Shown: piece by piece, positions 16,709 to 25,870 of the stretch
Layout of the letters: the number at the start of each line of letters is the position of its first letter
Numbering within the stretch: position 1 is the stretch's first letter
From: an uncultured Eubacteriales bacterium
GTDB lineage: Bacteria; Bacillota; Clostridia; Lachnospirales; Lachnospiraceae
Assembly: GCA_951800645.1 (NCBI GenBank)
Contig: CATOIK010000001.1
Location: 186,001 to 250,000 of the forward strand
Reading direction: 5' to 3'
DNA length: 64,000 nt
The notes under the pieces: generated by a model
The model's input: only the letters and a program-made list of their open reading frames with translations
Database searches by the model: none
What the model was told of the DNA's origin: nothing
Translations under genes and position numbers: made by a program

Positions 16709-17653
16709 ATGAGCAAGAAAAAACGAATTGTTATTGCGCTGGGCGGCAACGCTCTGGGCAATACCCTTCCGGAGCAGATGGCTGCTGTAAAAATTACAGC
16801 TAAAGCCATTGTAGATCTGATCGAGGAAGGATGTGAGGTGGTTGTGGCTCACGGAAACGGCCCTCAGGTAGGCATGATCAACAATGCTATGGCCGCTCTC
16901 TCCAGAGAGAATCCGAAACAGCCCAACACTCCCCTCTCTGTCTGTGTAGCCATGAGCCAGGCTTACATCGGCTACGACCTGCAGAACGCTCTGCGGGAAG
17001 AACTGATCAACCGGGGAATTACCGATGTTCCGGTAGCAACCATGGTAACCCAGATTCGGGTAGACGCCGATGATCCGGCCTTTGCAAATCCGTCTAAACC
17101 CATCGGTCACTTTATGACCCAGGAGGAGGCAAAGCACGCAGAGGAAGCTTACGGCTATATCACCAAGGAAGACGCCGGACGGGGCTACCGCCGGGTAGTT
17201 GCTTCCCCGAAGCCGGCTGAGATCATTGAAATCGGTGCTATCCAGGCTTTGGTAAACGACGGACAGTTGGTTATTGCCTGCGGAGGCGGCGGAATTCCCG
17301 TTACCCTTCAGGGCAACCACTTAAAAGGCGCCAGCGCCGTTATTGACAAAGATTTTGCCAGCTGCCTGTTAGCAAAAGAGCTGGATGCAGACTTTTTGAT
17401 TATTTTGACTGCAGTAGAAAAAGTAGCAATCAACTTCGGTAAGCCGGAAGAAAAATGGCTGGATGATTTATCAATCGAGAATGCAAAACAGTATATTTCC
17501 GAAGGTCATTTCGCTCCTGGTTCCATGCTTCCGAAGGTAGAAGCCGCCGTCCAGTTTGCTGAGTCCAAACCGGGCCGTACGGCACTTATCACTCTGCTGG
17601 AGAAAGCCAAAGATGGAATCCTTGGTAAAACCGGCACACGAATCCATCAGTAA
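16709..17653 (+). CDS. arcC: Carbamate kinase
   Basis: A 314-residue amino-acid-kinase-fold enzyme that makes ATP, ammonia and CO2 from carbamoyl phosphate and ADP. Family marks are IALGGNALGN at the start, VAHGNGPQVG, and GGGGIPV with VIDKDFASCLLA further on. It is the energy-yielding last step of this cluster and corresponds to yqeA in E. coli. AAGGAG is present upstream. A 234-codon ORF on the other strand here is a shadow. Confidence 0.95.
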   Translation: MSKKKRIVIALGGNALGNTLPEQMAAVKITAKAIVDLIEEGCEVVVAHGNGPQVGMINNAMAALSRENPKQPNTPLSVCVAMSQAYIGYDLQNALREELINRGITDVPVATMVTQIRVDADDPAFANPSKPIGHFMTQEEAKHAEEAYGYITKEDAGRGYRRVVASPKPAEIIEIGAIQALVNDGQLVIACGGGGIPVTLQGNHLKGASAVIDKDFASCLLAKELDADFLIILTAVEKVAINFGKPEEKWLDDLSIENAKQYISEGHFAPGSMLPKVEAAVQFAESKPGRTALITLLEKAKDGILGKTGTRIHQ

Positions 17654-17671
17654 TTATCAAGGAGGACCATC

Positions 17672-19003
17672 ATGAGCACCAAGACATCCAACAAAGCATC
17701 TCTATTTGAGTTAGACGGCGTACCTTCCTTAGGACAGGCCGCCCCTCTCTCACTGCAGCATGTTGTCGCCATGATCGTCGGCTGTGTGACCCCTGCAATT
17801 ATTATTGCAGGGGTTGTCGGCCTGCCATCGGCAGACAGCGTTATTTTAATCCAGTCAGCGCTGATCGTAGCTGGCCTTTCCACCTTGCTGCAGCTTTTCC
17901 CCATCGGAAAAAAAGGCGGCATCCGCTTAGGCTCCAGCCTTCCTGTGATTATGGGCGTCAGCTTCGCTTACCTGCCCAGTATGCAGGCCATAGCCGGGGA
18001 TTTCGGCCTTCCGGCCATCTTTGGCGCCCAGTTAGTAGGCGGCGTTGTGGCTGTTTTTGTAGGTATCTTCATTAAGAAAATCCGCAGATACTTCCCGCCG
18101 TTGATTGCAGGTACGGTAGTATTTACCGTAGGCCTTTCCTTATACCCCACTGCTATCAACTACATGGCAGGCGGTACCTCCAGCCCCAACTACGGTTCCT
18201 GGCAGAACTGGCTGGTAGCCATCTTCACCCTGGTTATCGTTACCACACTGAACCATTTTGGCAAAGGCATTTTAAAGCTGGCTTCCATTCTGATTGGAAT
18301 TATTGCCGGTTACCTGTTCAGCCTGTGCTTTGGCATGGTGAATTTATCTGCTGTGGGAGAAGCCGGACTTTTCCAGGTTCCCTCTATTCTCCACTTTGGT
18401 ATTGAATTTGAGCCGTCTTCCTGCGTAGCTATCGGTATTTTATTTGCCATCAACTCCATTCAGGCTATCGGAGACTTTTCTGCTACTACTGCAGGCGGTA
18501 TGGACCGGGAGCCTACTGCAGATGAGCTGCAGGGCGGTATTTTAGGCTACGGCGTTACCAACATCTTAGGCTGTTTCTTAGGCGGTCTTCCCACCGCTAC
18601 CTTCAGCCAGAATGTAGGTATTGTTGTTACCACCAAGGTTGTAAACCGGGTTGTCTTTGGAGGCGCTGCTGGCATCATCCTGCTGGCCGGCCTGCTTCCC
18701 AAGTTCTCTGCTCTTTTAACCACCATTCCCCAGTGCGTGCTGGGCGGCGCAACGGTTTCCGTATTTGCCTCCATCGCCATGACCGGAATGAAGCTGGTTA
18801 TGACCGAGAATATGAACTACCGGAACACCTCCATTGTAGGTCTTGCAGCAGCTCTGGGCATGGGCGTCAGCCAGGCTTCTGCATCTTTAGCCAACTTCCC
18901 TGCATGGGTAACCACCATCTTCGGAAAATCCCCGGTGGTAATTGCAACCATCGTGGCAATTCTTCTGAATATTACGCTGCCGAAGGAGGAGAAAAAGAAC
19001 TAA
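17672..19003 (+). CDS. ygfU: NCS2 family uracil/xanthine/urate permease
   Basis: A 443-residue membrane protein with about 12-14 hydrophobic segments. NCS2 signatures are QAIGDFSATTAGG in the substrate region and the conserved SQNVGIVVTTKVVNR. It is closest in kind to the purine (xanthine/urate) branch, and the neighbouring purine genes support import of urate or xanthine. It lies 18 bp after arcC with AAGGAGGA before the ATG and is the last gene of the plus operon. A perfect hairpin lies inside its early coding sequence. Confidence 0.92.
   Translation: MSTKTSNKASLFELDGVPSLGQAAPLSLQHVVAMIVGCVTPAIIIAGVVGLPSADSVILIQSALIVAGLSTLLQLFPIGKKGGIRLGSSLPVIMGVSFAYLPSMQAIAGDFGLPAIFGAQLVGGVVAVFVGIFIKKIRRYFPPLIAGTVVFTVGLSLYPTAINYMAGGTSSPNYGSWQNWLVAIFTLVIVTTLNHFGKGILKLASILIGIIAGYLFSLCFGMVNLSAVGEAGLFQVPSILHFGIEFEPSSCVAIGILFAINSIQAIGDFSATTAGGMDREPTADELQGGILGYGVTNILGCFLGGLPTATFSQNVGIVVTTKVVNRVVFGGAAGIILLAGLLPKFSALLTTIPQCVLGGATVSVFASIAMTGMKLVMTENMNYRNTSIVGLAAALGMGVSQASASLANFPAWVTTIFGKSPVVIATIVAILLNITLPKEEKKN
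17789..17814. repeat. Perfect 11-bp inverted repeat inside the ygfU coding sequence
   Basis: ACCCCTGCAAT and ATTGCAGGGGT face each other with a 4-base loop, about 118 bases into the gene. The codons spell VTPAIIIAGV. No T run follows. It could slow translation or be a chance product of a symmetric codon string. Confidence 0.6.
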
Positions 19004-19020
19004 ACTTCTATAATGAAGAA

Positions 19021-19061
19021 AAATCGGGTGCTGCAGACCATAACGCAGCATCCGATTTTTT
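19021..19061. terminator. Bidirectional terminator after ygfU
   Basis: AAATCGGGTGCTGC (19021-19034) pairs with GCAGCATCCGATTT (19045-19058), a 14-bp stem with one G-T wobble, followed by TTT on the plus strand. On the minus strand TTTTTCTTC follows. It ends the purine operon, and also the convergent isomerase gene. Confidence 0.88.
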
Positions 19062-19128
19062 GTTTAATTCTCTTATTTTGTTTTTGTATCATTTGCATAA
19101 GGCTGGTTCTGTACTTTTCCCGTTAATG

Positions 19129-19980
19129 CTACACGGTTACGGAATCGTATAACTGCCGCATCTTCCGTCCGCAAATTTCTGCATTTTCCGGCGTAGTATT
19201 TTCCAAAGTTCCAAAGATAAACGGTTTTTCCTGTTTGATAAACTTCATAATGGGAGTGAAATCCATCTCTCCGGTCCCGGCGCCTACGGCTTTCAGCCCG
19301 TGGCCTTCCTGCACCCGGATAAAGTCTTTAAAATGGACCATGGCGATGTCCGATCCTAAAAGCTCTATTGCCTCTGCAAATACCTCGTCCCGATGGTCTA
19401 CATTATCCAAATCCAGCAAATTCACCGGATCAAACAGAATCTGCAGATTGTGGGAGCCAATCTCGTCCAGCACGATCCTGGCCCTCTTGGCGTTCCACAC
19501 AATGTGACGGGCTACCGGCTCAATGGCCAGAATCACGCCGTACTGCTCTGCACAGCGCACAATCGGCTTTAAACGGCGGATAAAAGCGGACAGCGCCTTT
19601 TCTGTGCGGCATTCCGGGCAGAACTTGTACTCCGGATTTGGTGCACCGGTTTCCGTGCCTACCATTCCGCACCCCAACAGAGAAGCAAACCGGATATGGG
19701 CGTAATACATTTCCGTAGACTGACGGATTACCTCCTCATCCGGATGAGCCAGATTCAGATAATTGCCCAAAACTGCTATATCCATTCCGTTTTTCTCAAA
19801 CAGATGGCGCAGATACAGAGCATAGCCCGGAGTCAGTGCAGAGGGCGTACAGGGGTACTCCTTCATGGCTTTGCTGAGGGCTAAATGGGCACAGGTATAT
19901 CCCTTTTTCTTTACTTCCGGAAGCAGTTCCTCCATGGGAAGGCTTTCTGCATCGTGAAGTCTTAAGCCTAACTGCAGCAT
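19129..19980 (-). CDS. Sugar phosphate isomerase/epimerase (xylose isomerase-like TIM barrel)
   Basis: A 283-residue protein of the AP endonuclease 2 / xylose-isomerase-like barrel superfamily. Visible signs are VGTETGAPN, VILAIEPVARH, LQILFDPVNLLD and MVHFKDFI, with Glu, His and Asp positions suited to a divalent metal. It abuts the GH105 gene (1 bp apart) and is the last gene of the pectin operon, so its substrate is likely a uronate-derived sugar. The exact reaction cannot be read from sequence. Confidence 0.82.
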   Translation of the reverse strand: MLQLGLRLHDAESLPMEELLPEVKKKGYTCAHLALSKAMKEYPCTPSALTPGYALYLRHLFEKNGMDIAVLGNYLNLAHPDEEVIRQSTEMYYAHIRFASLLGCGMVGTETGAPNPEYKFCPECRTEKALSAFIRRLKPIVRCAEQYGVILAIEPVARHIVWNAKRARIVLDEIGSHNLQILFDPVNLLDLDNVDHRDEVFAEAIELLGSDIAMVHFKDFIRVQEGHGLKAVGAGTGEMDFTPIMKFIKQEKPFIFGTLENTTPENAEICGRKMRQLYDSVTV

Positions 19981-19981
19981 T

Positions 19982-21109
19982 TTACGCCTCCTTCTTTTCG
20001 CAGCCTGCGTTCTGTCTGCGAATCTGCTCGCTGACTGCCATCATGCAGGCTCCGGTTCCGTGCTGGTTATCCCGCATCTGGGCTTCGCTGACATAATAGC
20101 GTGGAGTACCATCTCTATCCTTCCGGTTATGGGGATCCGGTCCTGCTCCCAGACCTGCGCTGGCGCAGATACCGTCTAAATGCCATCCGTCATCTTCTCT
20201 TTTCAGATAGGTATCCCGGACGCCGTCCAGCACCTGGCTTCCCAACTCTCCGTAGGATTCCTCCAGCATACCAAGCCGCGCTCCCTTCATCAGGGCATAG
20301 GCTGCCATAGCACTTCCGGAGGTTTCAAGATAGTTGCCAGGATAATCTGGCTGGTCCGCTACCTGATAGAACATTTTGGTTTCCGAATCCTGATATTTTA
20401 AAAGGCCGTCCACACCATTCTTAAGAAGTTCCAACAGCTCTCCTGACCGGGGCGTAACCTCTTTTGCGTACTCATAAACATCTGCCAGAGCCATCAAAAA
20501 CCAGCCCTCTGCCCGCAGCCACACACTGAGGCTTCTTCCGGTTTCCTTATCTGCCCAGTCAGCCTTGCGGCTTACATCACAGCCGTGGATGTAAAGGTTC
20601 CGTTTCTCATCCCAGAGAAGCCTGTGAGCATTCTGGAACTGATCCAGAATGTCGTCCCACTTATCTTCCCCGGTCTCTGTCAGCGTTCTGGCATAGAAAG
20701 GCATAGCCATATAAAGGCCGTCCAGCCACACCTGGTTGGGATAGATGTCCTTATGCCAGAAGTTTCCGGTGGCAGTTCTGGGATACTCCTTTAAGAAATC
20801 ATAAGCCTTTTCCACTGCTGCCTTACAGCGGTCATCTCCTGTCAAATCCCGCAGGATACGCAGAGATTTTCCAAAGCTTACCTTGTCAATGTTTTTCTCG
20901 CCTTCCTTCCAGTTGGCAACAGAACCGTCCTCCTTCATCAGCCAGCTGCTGTTATCCGTAATGTAACGGTTCCAGGATTGGTCCCCTGTAGCCTCTGCCA
21001 GGCAGGCGGCGCCGATCACACAGAGATCATCCTTATAATTCCACGGCTTATTTTTTAAAAACTGCGGAAACACAGTCTCCAGATACTGGGCAAAATACTC
21101 CAGCCACAT
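19982..21109 (-). CDS. Glycoside hydrolase family 88/105, unsaturated (rhamno)galacturonyl hydrolase
   Basis: A 375-residue (alpha/alpha)6-barrel enzyme like YteR/YesR that removes the 4,5-unsaturated uronic acid made by pectin lyases. Typical segments are NQVWLDGLYMAMPFYA, LRAEGWFLMALADV and ETSGSAMAAYALMKG. There is no signal peptide, so it acts in the cytoplasm on imported oligosaccharides. The start is ATG 21109 (MWLEYFAQ) with AAAGGGG upstream; the track's longer N-terminus is read-through into the upstream gene. It follows the GH28 gene by 37 bp. Confidence 0.9.
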   Translation of the reverse strand: MWLEYFAQYLETVFPQFLKNKPWNYKDDLCVIGAACLAEATGDQSWNRYITDNSSWLMKEDGSVANWKEGEKNIDKVSFGKSLRILRDLTGDDRCKAAVEKAYDFLKEYPRTATGNFWHKDIYPNQVWLDGLYMAMPFYARTLTETGEDKWDDILDQFQNAHRLLWDEKRNLYIHGCDVSRKADWADKETGRSLSVWLRAEGWFLMALADVYEYAKEVTPRSGELLELLKNGVDGLLKYQDSETKMFYQVADQPDYPGNYLETSGSAMAAYALMKGARLGMLEESYGELGSQVLDGVRDTYLKREDDGWHLDGICASAGLGAGPDPHNRKDRDGTPRYYVSEAQMRDNQHGTGACMMAVSEQIRRQNAGCEKKEA

Positions 21110-21146
21110 ACACTCGTTCCCCTTTCTATATTCTGAAATCAATTCC

Positions 21147-23222
21147 TTAAATTCCTGCAAAATCTGCCACCCGATCCAGGATACGCTCTGCTTCTTCCAC
21201 GGTGACCGGCCGCTCCGGATAGAAATATTGTTTTTCGTCCAGCTCCAGAAATCCAAAATAAAGGGCTCTTGCCACATTGGTGCCGTAGTTGTTGCTGACC
21301 TGGCCTGCATCTCTGCAAACCGGCATGGTACTGGAAGCGTTCCGATAATTGACGCCGCAGGCCTGCATGGCTACGGTAGCCATTTCCTGACGGCTTACCA
21401 GTCCCTCAGGATAAAAACCCGCCGCCGAATCCAGGGCTAAAAACCCCTGCTTCACAGCGGCCTGTAAGACGCCTCCGGAAAGCTCTGCTTTTGATTCTTC
21501 CAAAAGAGGCTGCATCATCCGTGCCAGCCGTTCTCTGGTTACAGCAGTTTCACCCGCCAGCATATCCTCCTCTGCCAGCATCCCCCGGCAAATCAGACGC
21601 CGCTGTATCTGCGTCCGTCCGTCTGTCTCAGAAGCTTCGGATGTCTCTGCAAGCGGCTGCAGCACCCGGTAGCTGCGGCTCATCTCCCGGTTTTCATCCC
21701 GGTCACAGGCCGTTACCCGGATAAACCTGGCAGTTTCCGGCACAGTACAAGTTTCCCCTTCTCCTGCCTGGCTCCAGTCTGTTCCATTTTCCGAAACTTC
21801 CCAGGCAAACTGGCAGTTCTCAGTTCCGCCGCAGTATTCCAGAGCGGCAGACACTGTTTTTTTCGGCTCCGGCACAGCTAAAATCCGCACCTTTCCGGGT
21901 CGCGGGAAGTTTTTTCCATTAATCTGCACCTGCTCCATCACCGGATCTTCCCAGTTCATGCTGCGCATGGGACAGGTTACTCCGTCAATCGTTATATTCC
22001 GAAGAATCAGCCCGGTAATGGGCACTTCCTCAAAGGCCTCCAGAAAGACGCCGTAATCTCCTCCGTGGGCCGTAATATCCTCTATAGTAATGTTTTTAAA
22101 GACCGGCAGATAGTCTCCGTTTCTGCCATCCTCATAAAGCATGGTTCCGTGAACTGCAGCTCCGTGAACATGATCCATCACACTGTCTGCCAGAATCACA
22201 TCTTCTACCTGACCGCCTCGTCTGGCGTTTGTCTTCAGCCGCAGGGCATAGGTAAGATTGGGGCTGCTGAACCGATTGTTCTGGGCCAGTACATACCGGA
22301 TTCCTCCACTCATCTCACTTCCTAAGGCTATGCCGCCGTGGCCGTCTGCAAATTCATTGTTCTCGATCAGCACATACTCACAAGACTTATTGGCTTCTCT
22401 GCCGTCCCGGTCCCGGCCGGATTTTAAGCTGATACAGTCGTCTCCTGTATCAAACCGGCAGTTCTTAATCCACACGCCGCTGCAGCTTTCCGGGTCACAG
22501 CCGTCGTTATTGGCTCCGTGACTGGACATGGTTACTCCATCCACAGTCAGGCTTTCGCACATAACCGGATTTAACTGCCACATCGGACTGTTTTTTAAGG
22601 TAAATCCCTGAAACAGAACCCGTTTGCAGCGGATAGGCTGAACAAAGTTGGGGCGGAGATAGTGACCCGGCCCAAACACCCGCTCTGAAACCGGAACCCC
22701 ATCCTGATTCATGTTCCGCAAAATTTTCCGGTCCTCAAGCTGCAGGTCCGGTCTGTTTTCCGACCAGGCATTCTCCACCTGATGATGCCAGTCCCACCAG
22801 TGGTCTTTATCGGCTCCTCCGTCTAAGGTTCCGGGGCCGGTCACTGCAATGTCCTGGGCATCGCAGGCGTAAAGTAAGGGGCTGTAATTGCAGCAGGGCG
22901 TAGCTTCCCAGTGGGAAAATACCACCGGATAATGAAGCTCCGGCTCTTTGCTTACAAAGGAAAGCATCGTATCTCGGCTTTCCAGATGAAGCTCTACCCC
23001 GCTCTTTAACCGCAGCGCTCCGGTTCGGTACTTTCCTGCCGGAACCACTACCCTGCCGCCGCCTGCTGCACTGACCTTGTCTATGGCTCGCTGCAGCGCT
23101 TCCGTCTGGATTTCCTGCCCATCAGGCACGGCTCCAAAATCCAGAACCGAATACAGCCGGTCCGGAATCTGAGGCCGATTTATTCTATCTAAAATCATAC
23201 TGCGAAGCTGTCTCTTATCCAT
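21147..23222 (-). CDS. Glycoside hydrolase family 28 (polygalacturonase-like) with C-terminal SLH-like repeats
   Basis: A 691-residue protein. Residues about 25-440 are a GH28 beta-helix: VLDFGAVPDG at the start and catalytic-region motifs NNDGCDP, DTGDDCISLKSG, DGHGGIALGSE and LRLKTNARRGG. Residues about 455-530 look like a beta-sandwich module. About 560-690 contain S-layer-homology-like repeats (VSRQEMATVAMQACG, FLELDEKQYFYPERPVTVEEAERIL). There is no N-terminal signal peptide, so the SLH-like part has no obvious surface role. It sits in the pectin operon between the esterase-like gene and GH105. Confidence 0.87.
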   Translation of the reverse strand: MDKRQLRSMILDRINRPQIPDRLYSVLDFGAVPDGQEIQTEALQRAIDKVSAAGGGRVVVPAGKYRTGALRLKSGVELHLESRDTMLSFVSKEPELHYPVVFSHWEATPCCNYSPLLYACDAQDIAVTGPGTLDGGADKDHWWDWHHQVENAWSENRPDLQLEDRKILRNMNQDGVPVSERVFGPGHYLRPNFVQPIRCKRVLFQGFTLKNSPMWQLNPVMCESLTVDGVTMSSHGANNDGCDPESCSGVWIKNCRFDTGDDCISLKSGRDRDGREANKSCEYVLIENNEFADGHGGIALGSEMSGGIRYVLAQNNRFSSPNLTYALRLKTNARRGGQVEDVILADSVMDHVHGAAVHGTMLYEDGRNGDYLPVFKNITIEDITAHGGDYGVFLEAFEEVPITGLILRNITIDGVTCPMRSMNWEDPVMEQVQINGKNFPRPGKVRILAVPEPKKTVSAALEYCGGTENCQFAWEVSENGTDWSQAGEGETCTVPETARFIRVTACDRDENREMSRSYRVLQPLAETSEASETDGRTQIQRRLICRGMLAEEDMLAGETAVTRERLARMMQPLLEESKAELSGGVLQAAVKQGFLALDSAAGFYPEGLVSRQEMATVAMQACGVNYRNASSTMPVCRDAGQVSNNYGTNVARALYFGFLELDEKQYFYPERPVTVEEAERILDRVADFAGI

Positions 23223-23244
23223 GAAAAAGCTCCTTATCCTTTTT

Positions 23245-24339
23245 CTAACTTAATCTTATCAGGGCGTCCAGACGCTCCTTTAAATGTTCATCGTGCCACT
23301 GATGTCCGCCCTCAAAAATCTCATGCATCAGGCAGGGTTCTGCCTCGTAAAGACGGTACGCTGCCCGGAGAATCTCTACCTGTTCAAAGACATTTGCAAT
23401 TCCTCTTTCTCCGTTTAACCGGTCTTCCCGGCAGGACTGAATCAGCAGCGGCCTTGGGGCAATCAGACTGGCAATATCCCCCATATCCAGATGCTCCCAC
23501 AGATGGGGAACATAGTTGCAGGAACAGTTTCTGTTCATGGTAAGCAGGGAATCCTTAAAGCCGTAGAAATAGCCGCTGATCACCGCCAGCTTCACCCGCT
23601 CATCCAGAGCCGAAAGCCACATGGTCTGCATGCCGCCGCCGGAAAATCCCAGACAGCTTATCTGCTCTGTATTCCACTCTCCCCGCAGCTCCAGATAGTC
23701 TATGGTCCTCATCAGATCCCAGGTCAGCATACCTGCCACCGGAATGCCAAGAGGCTCTCCCATATGGGCCAGCCAGTAGCAGTCCCCTTTTAATCCCAGA
23801 ACCGGATCCGACGCATCGGAAAGCAGTTCTCTCCGCTCTCCGAAGCCTCTGCAGTCCGGGCAGACTGCAACATAACCCAGGCGGGCCAACTGAAAGCCGT
23901 AATCATAGTGATACTGGGCTATCCTCTCTCCTACCAATTCATATTCTGCAAGCCCGGCTACAGAATATTTTCCGGCTCCGTTATGGCCCGGAGGGCATAA
24001 AAAGGGCCGGGCTGCGGTGCCTGCATCCGCCGGAATCAGCAGATAGATGGGCATCCACACATCCGGCTCTACCTGAATCCGTATATGTTCTCGTCTGATT
24101 CCCTCTGGCAGCACGGTGACCTCCTCTGTCACCGGCTGCAGGGGCGCCTGTTCCAGTTTGTCAAGTCCCAACAAATTCCAGAGCAGGGCTTTTGTGCGCT
24201 TTCGCCACACCTCAAATTCCATCCGGGTCTGCCCGGTAAAAAAATCTTTCCGTCCATACCGTTCAAATTTACGCTGCATGGACTTCAGGCTTCCATAACA
24301 GGACTTAATCTCAGGTAAAACTCCCTTTAACTCAGTCAT
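23245..24339 (-). CDS. Alpha/beta hydrolase, acetyl-esterase-like (abhydrolase_7 type)
   Basis: A 364-residue alpha/beta hydrolase. The nucleophile serine is in GFSGGGMQ, the acid probably in SCREDRLNG, and the histidine in GGHQWHDE. CPPGHNGAGKY and VCPDCRGFGERR are also family-like. In a pectin operon its likely role is removal of acetyl or methyl groups from galacturonides; this is inferred. There is no signal peptide. Its start overlaps the end of tctA by 8 bases, so it is translationally coupled to the transporter. Confidence 0.8.
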   Translation of the reverse strand: MTELKGVLPEIKSCYGSLKSMQRKFERYGRKDFFTGQTRMEFEVWRKRTKALLWNLLGLDKLEQAPLQPVTEEVTVLPEGIRREHIRIQVEPDVWMPIYLLIPADAGTAARPFLCPPGHNGAGKYSVAGLAEYELVGERIAQYHYDYGFQLARLGYVAVCPDCRGFGERRELLSDASDPVLGLKGDCYWLAHMGEPLGIPVAGMLTWDLMRTIDYLELRGEWNTEQISCLGFSGGGMQTMWLSALDERVKLAVISGYFYGFKDSLLTMNRNCSCNYVPHLWEHLDMGDIASLIAPRPLLIQSCREDRLNGERGIANVFEQVEILRAAYRLYEAEPCLMHEIFEGGHQWHDEHLKERLDALIRLS

Positions 24340-25855
24340 CGTTTACTTCCGTCTGTACCGGAGCTGCGGCTGCTTCCGCTTTTTTCTTTCTCCGCTCAGA
24401 GATGATCGGCCAAACCACACAGAACATGGCAACTGCCAGCAACGCTGCAGAAATCGGTCTGGTGAAGAATTCCTTGTAACTGCCGTGGGCATAGCTGATG
24501 CCCTGACGGAAATAACGCTCCAGCTTGCTGGACAGGATGAAAGCCAGTACCAGCGGAGAGGTGGGCAGTCCGGACATGCTCATAAAGATTGCCAACAGGC
24601 AGAGCGCCAGCATCACATAAATATTGAACATGGTATTGGAGATGCCGTAGCCGCCAATGTAGCAGATTACCAGGATTACCGTATACAGATAGTGATACGG
24701 AACCTTCAGAATGTATGGGAACCACCGTTTGGTTACAATCTGGATGATATAGGTTATAATTGCAGATACCAGTACACAGGCAAAAATCAGCATAGCCAGA
24801 TCCGGCTGCTCTGTCATAAACAGAGGACCTGCCTGAAGACCGTGAATAGTCAGACCTGCAATCAGCATCGCCGTGATACCGTCTCCTGGGATACCCAGCG
24901 CCATCATGGGGATCAGGGCGCCGCCTAAAGAAGCATTGTTTGCTGTCTCAGAAGCCCACACACCGGCCGGATTTCCTTTGCCGAAGCTTTCCGGGTCCTT
25001 GCTGATGCTCTTGGCATAGCCGTAAGCTACCATGTTGGAGATACCGGAGCCCATACCGGGCAGGAAGCCAATCCATAAACCGGATACAAATGCAAACAGA
25101 ATGGTCTTGATGTTCTCAATAATATCCTTAAATCCAACGCCCAGGCCCTTCATGGAAACCATGTCGGCCTCCGGCATCTTTGCCTCGCCTTTTGCAGAAT
25201 CACGGATAATCTGACACATAGCAAACATACCAAGCATCTGAGCTACAGTGCTGATACCTGCGGTCAGATAGACATTGCCAAAAGTAAACCGGGTTGCGCC
25301 GTTGATAGGATCCATTCCGATACATCCCATTAACAGACCGATGCCAGCAGCCATAATGCCTTTAAAGATATTTCCCTTAGACAGGGACGCTACCAGGGTA
25401 ATGGCACAAAAGCACAAAGAGAAGTACTCCCAGGGTCCTAAATGAAGTGCGAACTCTGCAATAACCGGAGAAAGCAGGGTAGCCAGAATAACGGAACCAA
25501 CCGTACCGATAAAAGACGCAGTCATACCGATTCCCAGGGCCTTTCCTGCCTGACCGTTCTTGGTCATGGGGAAACCGTCAAAGCAAGTAGCGATCGCAGA
25601 GGAAGAACCGGGGATACCGATTAACACTGCGGAAATAAAGGTTCCGGAAACGCCGCCAATCCAGATTGCTAAAAGCAGCACGAAAGATGTCTCTGTAGAC
25701 AGGCCGAAGGTTACCGGCAGAAGCAATGCAATACCCAGCGTAGCAGACAGGCCTGGGATGGCGCCAAAGACAATGCCCAGAGAAACCATGGCTACGATCA
25801 ACAGCAGGTTGATGGGCTCTAAACACACCATCAATGCACTTATGTATTCACTCAT
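24332..25855 (-). CDS. tctA: Tripartite tricarboxylate transporter, large permease TctA
   Basis: A 507-residue membrane protein with about 12 hydrophobic helices. TctA signatures include GIVFGAIPGLSATLGIALLLP near the N-terminus and the repeated SGLWIGFLPGMGSG in the second half, plus ALGIPGDGITAMLIAGL. It forms the channel of a secondary, ion-driven importer that depends on the lipoprotein TctC. It is followed directly by pectin enzymes, suggesting an oligogalacturonide or other sugar acid cargo instead of citrate. Confidence 0.93.
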   Translation of the reverse strand: MSEYISALMVCLEPINLLLIVAMVSLGIVFGAIPGLSATLGIALLLPVTFGLSTETSFVLLLAIWIGGVSGTFISAVLIGIPGSSSAIATCFDGFPMTKNGQAGKALGIGMTASFIGTVGSVILATLLSPVIAEFALHLGPWEYFSLCFCAITLVASLSKGNIFKGIMAAGIGLLMGCIGMDPINGATRFTFGNVYLTAGISTVAQMLGMFAMCQIIRDSAKGEAKMPEADMVSMKGLGVGFKDIIENIKTILFAFVSGLWIGFLPGMGSGISNMVAYGYAKSISKDPESFGKGNPAGVWASETANNASLGGALIPMMALGIPGDGITAMLIAGLTIHGLQAGPLFMTEQPDLAMLIFACVLVSAIITYIIQIVTKRWFPYILKVPYHYLYTVILVICYIGGYGISNTMFNIYVMLALCLLAIFMSMSGLPTSPLVLAFILSSKLERYFRQGISYAHGSYKEFFTRPISAALLAVAMFCVVWPIISERRKKKAEAAAAPVQTEVNDD

Positions 25856-25870
25856 GTCTGTCGCCCTCCT

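Noticed and set aside
16616-17320. 234-codon ORF antisense to arcC
   Set aside because: It is a shadow of the carbamate kinase gene, with no ribosome site and no recognisable protein pattern.
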